Shown one piece after another: positions 23,801 through 33,704 of a DNA stretch of 64,000 bases. The notes below the pieces were generated by a model that was not told the origin of the DNA, did not search any database, and worked only from the letters and a program-made list of their open reading frames with translations. Source of the stretch: Paramacrobiotus metropolitanus (Eukaryota; Tardigrada; Eutardigrada; Parachela; Macrobiotidae). Location of the stretch: assembly GCF_019649055.1 (NCBI RefSeq), contig NW_026570306.1, positions 248,001 to 312,000 of the forward strand. The letters are read 5' to 3'. Numbering within the stretch: position 1 is the first letter of the stretch; each line of letters begins with the position of its first letter. The position numbers were made by a program, and so were the translations under genes.

Positions 23801-26800
23801 CTAATTTATTTTCGCAATATTCGTGGCCGCGGTGTCGACCATACTACCAACTAAAACTTTGAAAAATACTTAAACAAATTAATCAAAAATACCCTTTTTA
23901 TGCCGGCATGTGCTGGAAACCGGTGCAGCGTTTCATTTGCCAGTTGACGATCATGCAAAACGTTAAGGAAAAACTAATAGCTTTTCGGCAGCAGTTAGAT
24001 TTTACAGAACCGTCACATGCTGACAAATTATGAAATTGGAGGCAAATTTGGACAGTTGCCATTACACTACGAAACACCACGATATCGTCAACAGCGTGCT
24101 GCATCGATCGTCAGTCGGCTCTGGCCGCCGTCAAATTTTTTTCCCGGCGTGGACTAAAATATATTCCACAGGAAAAACTGAACCATTTACATCTCGCAAA
24201 GTTCTAACAATTCTCTTAAAAATCAAATAGTAAAGGTACAGGAAAAGCAGGAGATACCGGCAAGGAGCTGGAAGTAGTACTCGTACAACTGGTGAAAAAA
24301 ACTTATTTTCGCAATTTAATTCTCAAATTTGTTTCGGACGGATTTCACTATCCCTGTCGGTCTAAGAACCAAGATTAATCGCGCTATAACAACAAGCCGG
24401 CGGTAGATTTAAGTAACAGAAGCGGACGCATTTTAATGAAGATTAACAAAACAAAAAACGTTAAAAAAATGAAAAAATAAAAATATACAATAAATTTTGT
24501 AAAATAAATATAAAATTTAACATTAAAAATTGCAACAAATGCGAAGCATTATACAAACTCAACTAAATTGAAAAAGGGGAAAAATTTTAAAATAAATTTA
24601 TTAAACTGAAACTTAAAAAAAACTGTAACAAAACAATTTCAGTCGGACGTCCGATTTCCCGCCACTCACCCACGCACATCTCCACCATCAACAGCGTCCG
24701 CTCCAGCTCCTTCCGCTCCATCATCCCCTCCCCGCTCGCATGCCGCTGCAACGCCTCCAACGCCGGCAGCAGCAACACCCCGAGCATCTCCTCCGCGAAA
24801 TCCAGCTCCTCCTCATCCGCCACATGCCAGTCCATCTGTACTTTCCTGGGTTGGACCAGCTTGCCCCACTGCCGCACCGGGACATACTCCCCGCTCTCCT
24901 CCGCCATCTCCCGCGCATCCACCGACCCGATATTCACCGGAAAGGTGCTCAGGACCCCGCGCAGCACCGCCCGCACCATGCCGGCCACCAGCTTGAACAG
25001 CTGCGTGCATTTCGTCTCTTTCAAGACCTCTAAGCATTCCAGGAGGGTGTTGCGGTGGGTTAGGATGGATTTGCCGCAGAAGACTAGGCTGTCGGAGACC
25101 AGCTTGACTGTCCAGGCCAGTTCGTCGTCGATCTGGTCGTTTTCGGGGATGTCGTTACGGCGCAGATCCACGCGCACCTATTTTATTCAATTTAATCAAT
25201 CTGGCAGCTTTAGCAATTTTTTATCTTTAAAATTCACTTTTATTAAAGCAGCTTGTTTATCTCACGCCTGATAGTCAATTTTTCCCAAGCTCAAATTCAC
25301 AATTAAATCAATATTATTAAAAACACATTTAAATAGACCTTTTTCATAGGCATTATACGCTTACTAATTGACACAGTTAATTATCTTGCATTTCCAATCT
25401 TTTACTGCCTCTAAAATTTTGCTGTTTTTTTTACTGTTTATTACTGCCATCACTCAGCTTTTCAATTTTTTTTCCAGCCCAATTAAAAATCTAGATTCAA
25501 ACTAATTATTAGCCATTTCAAATAAATTACCTATTAGCAATTTCTTTTGTTTTTGAAATTTATCTTTTTCTCTAATAAATCATTAACGGCTATTTTCGAT
25601 ATATGCATACAGGCTAATATTGTCAACTTTCTCCATTCCGTAATTACAGTACGTACACACATTTTCCGTAATTGCCGGTTTATTTTCACTAATATTTTCC
25701 TTAATTAGTTTTCGTGCACGTACCTTCAGCATTTTGATGAGGGGCTCGAGGATCTCGGTCTCGGCGATGCGCAGACGGAACTTCATGGCCATGGCGCAGA
25801 AACTGGACACGGCCACCCCGGTGTAGTGGCTGTAGCTGAGGGTGCGGTTGGACACGAAGGAGTACAGTTTCTGCAGGATGGCCTGGCAGATATTGTCCGA
25901 CGACTGGAAGATGATGGTGGCGATCAGCGACGACATGCCCAGCCGCGTGAAGCGCTCCTCCTGCGTCATGCGCTCGTTGATGTCGCGCGACACCGAGTCA
26001 TGCCGGCCGTGCAGGTCGTTCGTCGAATTCAAAATATACTGCAGAAAAATATACAAAAACATTAACACCTGAAATTTGACAGGAGAAAGAACAATCACAA
26101 CACCTATACGAAAATTCAGCAAAAATTAGTTTAAAACATTCGCCATAAATCAAAATACAAAGTACTCAAAATGACGATAAAAATCCGAAAACAATTCGCA
26201 ACAAATGAAATAAAAAAATTAATATTCAAAAATTAAGTATTCCTGTAAAAATTAACTTAAAATAATTTGCTACAAACAAAAATATTAAAATTAACGATAA
26301 AAATCTAAAACAATTCGCACTAAATTGTGATGATAAAATAAAATTAATTTCAAATAATTCGTAATTATTAAGGAAGAATGCTTATCATCACGAATATTTA
26401 CAGTTAAACAGCGTTCCATGCACTGTAGAGCGAAATCCTCGAATCCTGACGTCTCCAGGCACAGATCACGCTCCTCGGGCGTCAATTCGTCTCGGTCACC
26501 GTAGCGGGATGAATCTTCCAGCGGCACCATAGACAGCAAGGCACTGCAAGTAAAATACATCACAATCATAAACCGAATGACTGTAAATCAAGAAAACATC
26601 CGACTACCACTGGATAGCAAGACATATGATGCGATAGTCATACTCGGTACGACGAATACACGATAACGCCGTGAAAATGTTGTTTACGAGCCAAAAACTT
26701 TCACTAAGTTTCTCCTTGATATTGGTTTACATTTGCTCAGTATATCTTGAATTTGTATCTGAAAACCTCAACATACTGTTGAAAAATCAAATCTGAAAAA

Positions 26801-29800
26801 TAAATTTAAAATTTAAAAATCATTACAGTAATTAAATTTGATAAGCAGATTTTAGTGCCGATGTTCAGGGGGAACATGGAATTAATGTAGTAGAGCGGCG
26901 TGAGGCATATAGTCGTGAACAATAAAATTAGTTCGCTCCACTGCTCAGATTCAGACAATTAACGTAAATATGCGAAAAGAAATTGATTAACTTTTTTCTC
27001 TTTTCTTAAAATACGCACTATGAAATATTCTTAAAATAGAAACGGAAAATCGTCAAAAAATACCAAAACTATTCTTTACGTATCCTTACGTGAGAAACTG
27101 GAAGGTGCAGCCGCTCTTGCGGAAATCATTGGAATCAATCCCCGGAAGAACGCCCAGCAGCAGCGGCAGCACATGTTTCCGTCCATCCGGCATCATCAGC
27201 AAACTGCGCATGCACATACTCATGCCCGAGAGCGAGACCGTCAATCTAAACCCGTTAAAAATAAATAAACAATTCACAACATGGAAAATATTACGAAAAA
27301 TGGTCAACATAAAAATCCGAATGAATTACGCACCGCTGCGGCTCAGTCAAGGCGTCCAGCGCCGGGTACAGTCGCTCCAGGATGTCAGGGACAATCTCCT
27401 CGGGGCAGAGCTCGGCCAGGTTCTTCAAGGCGAACATACTTTCCAGGCGGGGCCCGATGCTCTTACTGTACATATTCAGCAGCACCAACGGCTTCATTCC
27501 TTTAACGAAACGCCGGATGGTCGCGTCGGTCAAGCGGGCGTCCACGGGAACCTCCGGCGTCCAGGATTTTTCCCTGCCAAATAAGTAACGCATTCCTTCA
27601 CATAGTAATTTTTAACTGTCCGCCGCGATAAACAAAAATTCATGGTGAAAATGCCGAGAAAAAAAAATAATGATACAATAAAGATGCGTTTCCGCAATTA
27701 AGTCCTAGGGGGGATAAAAACCTTACACCCATTCGAGTAATCCGGAAATTCAGAGGAAAAATAACTCGAAGAAAAAATAAGAAATTTTTGTGAAACACAT
27801 AAAATCGCAAAGGGGTGAAAATTCACAAATTCTTTCTTTATTCATAACCGAAAACAATTATGATGAAAAAACAATTAATGAAAAAAGCGTTTATATAATC
27901 AGGAAAGTTGCCAATATAACTGTATAAAGAAGAAATTCACGGTAAAAACATATTATATACAGTACATAAACAAAGAAAAATTCTACAAAACGAAACATTT
28001 TTCAAAATATCACGTATGGCTAATAAAACAGGAGAAATTTGAAAAAATTCAGATATAAATGACTGCAAAACTGCTAATGCAATGCCTATGGCTATGAAAT
28101 AGGAAAAAGTCAAGAATGAAATTCACATGTAGATGACTGGGAACAAATGAAAGGAAAAATAGCTTATAAAATGCCGAACCAAATCGGAAAATTCAAAAAA
28201 AGTTCAGATATAAATGACCGTAAAAGCGATAATCACGGAAATTACTGTAATTCATTTAAAACAGAATTATTTCTCAGCGCAGTGTTACCGGTATCGTTCC
28301 GCATTAACCCGCGCCACCACCCCCAAGGCCAGCCGCATAATCACACTGGACAGATTACCCGACCATTCGCCGTGGTTGGACGGATAAAAATACGATTCCA
28401 CAGCCTTAAACAGCGTCTCCAACGCCACCAGGCACTCTTCATGGTGCAGCATGCCCACCGGCCACATGGCCGCACTGGTCGCATCGAAGGCCTTCCCCCC
28501 GAACACCAGTTTCAGCCGCTTCTTCCCCACCGGAAGCTTCAGATTGCGCAGGAACTTGTTGAAGATGACGCTGATGTACGGGCGCCAGTCGATGTGGCCG
28601 CTGGTCTCCAGCGCGACCCGCGCCAGCAACGACACCAGATCGCTCTCCCAGGTCGGCACACCCGAGAACGTCATCCAGATTCCTGTCAACATCATGCATA
28701 ACTTAAAAAAAAAACAAATATCAGAATAATCCCCACTCACAAAACACACGACGTGCGATAGAAGCAATGAAGCCAAATTTACATGTACGCTTGTAGCAAT
28801 GGCATATTGGGCCAGGTCAATTACATCTGGGTAACCATTGCGCGTCGGGTAACGGAGAAACGCGTAAAAATCTGTCCATGACTCAGCGAAAAATTTATCG
28901 TCCAAACGTAAGTCGAGTACGCTTCCGTGGCAAGAAAGAAATTGAACAACTAAAAAACTGAAGTGGAACCGAAAATTTTATTTTTGATGCTTTAATGTGG
29001 TACTACAACAAAAAAGTTAATTCTGAGTTAAGGAGTGTCAATCTGGGTCGCTGGATGCACTTTAGGTTCAAACAAACAAAAATTTTGTTGATCTATGCAG
29101 GAGAGTTACGAGTTACTCGTAGTTTGGGTAACGGTTGCGCTTCGATTTCGAAGCGCAACAGTTACACGCACGGGTAAGCTGAAAACCCATCCCAGAATTC
29201 TGGTTTACCAATCAATTCGTTTACCTGCTTACGCGCCGTGACGTCATGTTTTTTTACCCGACTGCCGCTTGCGCGTCGCGTAAGACTTACACAGAGCAAT
29301 TGCCCTGGCCCATTGTAGTGCAAGGGCTGTAGAACATAAATGTCATCATTGCAATTAAACGGTATATTACGAGTATAAGAAAAAATCGCAATGTGAATAA
29401 TGTTGTTTTTTTGCGTTTTCATATCACATTTCCGAATTAAACTGCCGTTCTAATGATGCAATTTTCCAACTAAATTTCGCAATTTCGTAATTTCGTTTGG
29501 AAAAATTTTTGCATGCACTAGGCAATGCCTGTAGAAGGGTTGGCAGTATTTTTTTGTTTTCTTACCCATCATCTCATCGAACCACACTTTCCACGGCTGC
29601 TCCCCCTCGCGGCCGACGGTGGGCAGGAACATACTGAAATACTTGATGGCCTTCTTCATGGAGGAGGAGTGCGGACAGAGCAGGGGGCGCCAGGTGTCCA
29701 GCATCTCCTGGGCGGCCTCCGGGGCGAAGTATACCCGACAGAAGTGGATCAGTTCCGTCAGGCGCCGTTCCAACGAGTCCGGCACACTCATCAGGCCGTG

Positions 29801-31040
29801 CCATTCGTCGCGGTTGTACTGAAAGTGCTCGTACGTCTCGTACAGTTTCCGCCACGGGATCTGCACATCGTCCGGCGTCAGCAGCTCCGTTTTGCGTAGT
29901 AAATCCTGTTCGAGAAACGCGAGTGTACAGTGCACAATTGAAACCAGAAACTATAATTTCTTTTACGGTATTTATTAAGCAGCACGATACACCTTAAAAA
30001 GGCAACAGTAATACGAATGACCACATACCGCAGTGGCATGCAGATGCCGACTGGTGCTAAATCGAAAGCAATCGCGAATTGTATGGAAAGGCAGCTGTAA
30101 TTCTACCATAACAGAATCTACCGCAACAAAAATACTTGCATAAACTTTTCAACAAATCTCAGAAGTTTCGTAGAGCAGTGTCATTGAGGTGCGGGATCAC
30201 AAATATTTACCAATGCAAACCAAAATTATATTCAACCAGATCTAAATCGCTTTTTTGCATCAGCTGATTGACCATTTAAAACCGTGTCTACTACTAAATC
30301 AGCAGTAGAGCTAATAAACAACCGATTAAAAAACGTATTTCTTTCAAATTACGACTTCTGTCTTAGTAATTTCATTCTGCTTTCTTTTAAAGGTTTGCTT
30401 GTTCTCTTGGAACCTAAATATTAAATTCTCCGATTTTTTCAAAATAATTCTCTAATTAACTAAGTAAGTGATCATTTTTCAATTTGATTAATTGATTAAT
30501 TACTTTTTTAATTCTCCGATTTTTACATTTTCTCCTTTCCAAACTATTACACTGAATATTTAAACATTTACGCTGTGTTTTATTTTTTATATTTCTAATT
30601 TCTTAGCACACACTCACCGTTAGAATCTGCGCGGACCGCGCGACAATACTGGCCTCCATGTTGTGGTCGATGACCAGCTCGAAGAAGAAGCGCACCAGCT
30701 GCACATGGTCGGCCTTATCAAACCGCCGGCCGTACAGCCGCAAATACTGCTCCATCCGGCCGAACCACAACACCAGCCCCGGCCGGTAGTCCCCCGTCAG
30801 CACGGAGCGCGCCAGGCCCTCCTTGATCTCGGCGAACCACGTGGCCGCCTCCTCCTCCAGCAGGGAGTGGTAGGGCAGCATGAAGTTGGCGCCCAGTTGT
30901 TGCTGGTAGTGTTTGCGCGCCCGTGGCGGCCCGGCCGTGGAGGAGCGCCGCTGCAGCGCGTCGTACTCCTCCTGCTCGTCCTCGTCCAGGTCGTCCGCGT
31001 CCAGGACATGCTCCGCATCCGCAATGTCGATCTCCAGCAT
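14892..31040 (-). CDS. PSME4: Proteasome activator complex subunit 4 (PA200/Blm10)
   Basis: Large HEAT-repeat activator that caps the 20S proteasome. Coding exons in transcript order: 31040-30618 (exon opens at 31057), 29905-29566, 28682-28289, 27573-27334, 27245-27090, 26543-26402, 26038-25724, 25177-24670, 23606-23194, 22557-22264, 21662-21308, 20665-20334, 19510-19200, 18058-17693, 17152-16936, 16218-15873, 15271-14892. All junctions are GT-AG and in phase; total 1843 aa, about the size of the human protein. Recognisable segments include L-R-L-Y-G-R near the N-terminus, W-R-P-L-L-C-P, H-I-D-W-R-P-Y, Y-P-A-L-D-A-L-T-E-P, E-D-A-F-L-P, L-E-V-R-E-M-A and the C-terminal R-R-T-H-L-D-N-W-x-E-H-K. 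The last three residues, Y-Y-A, form the HbYX-type motif that docks into the 20S alpha ring. The start ATG at 31040 is inferred; the frame is open to the acceptor at 31057, so an upstream coding exon cannot be excluded. Confidence 0.95.
23573..23840. repeat. Local tandem duplication carrying part of a PSME4 exon into the intron
   Basis: The exon start (23606 and leftwards on plus) with its acceptor is repeated 135 bp away. GAAGGGGAAACGGATGCCGG occurs at 23581 and again at 23716, each followed by CACCGGCT(G/A)CAAGCA and a similar AT-rich tail. A third partial unit begins near 23827. The intronic copy retains an acceptor-like CTTGTAG. Confidence 0.75.
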
Positions 31041-32400
31041 CTTGGCTCCGATTTCTTCTACAAACACCAACGCACTTGATTAATCTCAAACTCTTCCATC
31101 ATTTAATGGTTTTAGTGATCGTGGAAGATAATTTTAAATTTTTGTTAAATAATTTTTAAATATCCGTGGTAATTCGTCACATATAATCCATTTTCGAGAG
31201 CCCAAAAATTTACGAAAGCCGCCAATTTCGCCAAATCTTTCGCAAAGAAGCACAAGATCAATCGCCTAAATATGTATTCAATCGCTAGCAAAATTTTCCT
31301 TCAATTAATTTTTTTTACTGGTTTTGTAAAATATTTTTTAGCGAAAAGTCCATTTTCGAATATTCAAAAATAATTATTGCAGCTGCTAATTTTTATAAAT
31401 TATTCACACCATGATATCATGATTGTTTTGGCGTAATAAATCTTCGTTTCTAATTTTTCTATCTAGCAAATATTATGCGCATATAAATTTAATTCTTTTA
31501 TTCCAGTTCGAATAAATCAAGAATTAGAAATTCAAATACGTAATATTACTTCACTAAAAATGTCTAAAATACTAATTACGGCAAAATTAATTTTCGTTGC
31601 ATTTGAAACAAAGATGGTAAAAGAAGAGTAAAAATTATGCGACGGTTACGAGAACTTAAAACTTAACCGATAACGTTAGAAAAAAATCAAAAATCTTCGA
31701 GACAGGTAAACAACAAACGCTGAGAACCCGCACCATACGACGCGCTCTTCTCGCCGATGATTTGCAATAACCGTCGTGCCATGACAAGTAAATTTCCATA
31801 AAACTACACAACTAACCACAAATTTGTAACGACTGCCATTCTTAGTACCTGTTCGTTCACGACTGCAGGCGCATAAATACTGATTTCCGCGATGGGGTCT
31901 TATCAGCGATTAGGGCTGTGCTGCTCCGTTGTGCAGCATCATCAACATCGAACGATCGATTAAAGTGAAAGAGAAATTTCTGGATAAAAAAACGGATGGT
32001 CTGATTGGTGAAAATAACAGAAAAGGTAGGAACGTATAGAAATACCTGCGATTCTGCTGACAAATTCTGCAATATCACGCGAAGAACCAAAATAAATGGA
32101 CGTCCCTTTTTCAGCAAACCACAATAATCCAATGGGTATTTAAAAGTTAGAAGAGAAGCGAGGCGAGGCTGCTTCGCTTTAGTGAACAACAGTAAAAGAC
32201 GAACGATTCCCCTCTAGCCCCGGATTACCACTGAGTTGGCCTCGCTACGCTGCATCAGAGTGGCTTTCATTCAGAAAATCCGAAAATAAATCATTCAAAA
32301 TAAATACAAAATTCTGAATCAATTTTTTACGTCTCTTTTTAGTCTTCTGTTGGTTTGGATTAGCGGATGATCTGAATCGCAACAGCATTTGTATCCGGCA
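31041..32400. promoter_or_regulatory. Shared intergenic region between divergent PSME4 and COA5
   Basis: About 1.36 kb separates the start codons of the head-to-head genes. It should hold both promoters and any PSME4 5' UTR exon. A 110-codon minus-strand frame (31857-32189) lies inside but has no family features. No TATA box or clear initiator was identified. Confidence 0.45.
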
Positions 32401-33087
32401 ATGGTGAACTACTACGACGAGGTTCGTCTGAAGGATCACTCTCCCTGCGCGGAAGTGCGCGCGGATCTGAAAAACTGCTTACTCCAGACAGACTGCTGCG
32501 CGGTGGTACGTTCAAAATAACCAGCGTTTTAATTTTGATTTTTTCGCCTATGATCACAGATTTTTACAATTTCTCCAATTTGTCAATTTTGATAAGTAAC
32601 TTTGACACTGCGGTTGCACGTTGCTAGTTTTGTTATTAAGTATTTCGTAGTGTTTCGCGTTTTCTTCCTTTTCTCAGTTTCTGGATAGAATTCGGAAAAC
32701 TTGCGAGATTGTATTTTGATTGTTGGTACTCGGAGTGAATTTTCTTCTTGTTACGCAGGAGAGAAAGACGCCCAAGCAATGCCTCATCGAACATCATCCT
32801 TCAGGTAAACCGATACATTCTCATTTCTTCCGATAAATATCCAAACAGCTGATTTTGTATCGCAAAAAATGTGTTGTGGTTGAATTGCAGTCCCGGATGA
32901 GTGTTATGCGCTGCGGACAGCGTTTTTCGAGTGCAAACGATCTTTGGTAAGAAAAATTAATTAAAAACGCTATGTATTTGGTGATCTGGAAACTGTAAAT
33001 TGCGTTGCGTGTAAGATTTATTTGACGAAGTTTACCTGGTTGCAGATTGATATGCGATCGCGATTTCGCGGGCCGAAGGCGCAATGA
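32401..33087 (+). CDS. COA5: Cytochrome c oxidase assembly factor 5 (PET191 family)
   Basis: Four short exons: 32401-32505, 32759-32804, 32891-32946 and 33046-33087, all GT-AG, phases 0/1/0, giving 82 aa. The protein has the twin CX9C arrangement of small intermembrane-space proteins (Cys16-Cys26 and Cys55-Cys65) with additional Cys at 32, 33 and 43. It also has the family landmarks L-K-N-C-L-L-Q-T-D-C, P-K-Q-C-L, A-F-F-E-C-K-R-S and R-S-R-F-R-G. PET191/COA5 proteins act in mitochondrial complex IV assembly after import by the MIA40 route. Every exon is shorter than 110 nt, so it does not appear as a long ORF. It is divergent from PSME4 and only about 620 bp upstream of the XBP1 start. Confidence 0.93.
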
Positions 33088-33295
33088 GTGGACTTGTAAA
33101 ATAGTCAAATGTGTATGTTGAAGCTTGCTGGCTGCTTTTCACTGCTATGCAGTGAATATTTGCAGTGAATATTTTAGCTGTATTTATTTGTCATAACTTC
33201 GGCTTGTGTGCATTTTTATTTGTGAATGTGATGGAGAAATATGATGAATATTATGGGTAACTAAGTGAAAGTCGCTTTAAATTCGGAAGTGTGCA

Positions 33296-33301
33296 AATAA
33301 A
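33296..33301 (+). terminator. Candidate poly(A) signal for COA5
   Basis: AATAAA 209 nt after the COA5 stop codon, leaving only about 400 bp before the XBP1 start codon. Confidence 0.5.
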
Positions 33302-33486
33302 AATGGGAAAAAAAAGTTGAAACGGAATTGAGAAGTTTCAAATCTGGAATTTTACAATTTTTACTTCACAATTTCCGCTGATTGATCAACAGAAATTCGT
33401 GATTTCGTAAACCGTAGCGCGTGGCGGTTGCCCCGGCGCACAAGGCACGTAACCGCAACGCACCGCCCATAATTGCATAAGCCGCC

Positions 33487-33544
33487 TGACGTCAGCCGAT
33501 CACCCTCACTCCGCATGCCAGCCGACCAATCACACGGGCCCACA
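33487..33544 (+). promoter_or_regulatory. Stress-type promoter elements upstream of XBP1: CRE palindrome and ERSE-like motif
   Basis: TGACGTCA at 33487-33494 is a full CRE/ATF palindrome. CCAAT at 33526-33530 is followed after exactly nine bases by CCACA at 33540-33544, one base from the ER stress response element CCAAT-N9-CCACG. They lie 160-220 bp before the XBP1 start codon. In mammals the XBP1 promoter is driven through such an element by ATF6; conservation of that circuit here is inference. Confidence 0.55.
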
Positions 33545-33576
33545 TCAGGTTCCAACACAGCTCGCATTCAGTCGCA

Positions 33577-33654
33577 ATGTCAGTGTGTTGCGCACACTGG
33601 CAGGAGTAGTTTAATAAAGACATTTTCTCCCCTTTCCTAGTGATGGTTTCTTGA
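33577..33654 (+). promoter_or_regulatory. Two short upstream ORFs in the likely XBP1 5' leader
   Basis: A 10-codon uORF at 33577-33609 (ATG to TAG) and a 3-codon uORF at 33643-33654 (ATG to TGA) precede the main ATG at 33705, which has a strong AGCCATGG context. A CCTTTCCTAG acceptor-like sequence at 33631-33640 could splice the first uORF out. The transcription start is not known. Confidence 0.35.
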
Positions 33655-33704
33655 AGATTTTCATTGAAGTTTGTTTCGTTTACCATCCAGAAACGAAACA
33701 AGCC

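Noticed and set aside
28147-28701. 184-codon plus frame opposite a PSME4 exon
   Set aside because: Antisense shadow of the exon at 28682-28289.
30663-31079. Plus-strand 138-codon frame opposite the first PSME4 exon
   Set aside because: Antisense shadow with repetitive Leu/Gln/Arg composition and no family features.
31857-32189. 110-codon minus frame in the PSME4-COA5 gap as a PSME4 first coding exon
   Set aside because: Has its own stop, no good donor in phase with 31057, and no similarity to PA200 N-termini.
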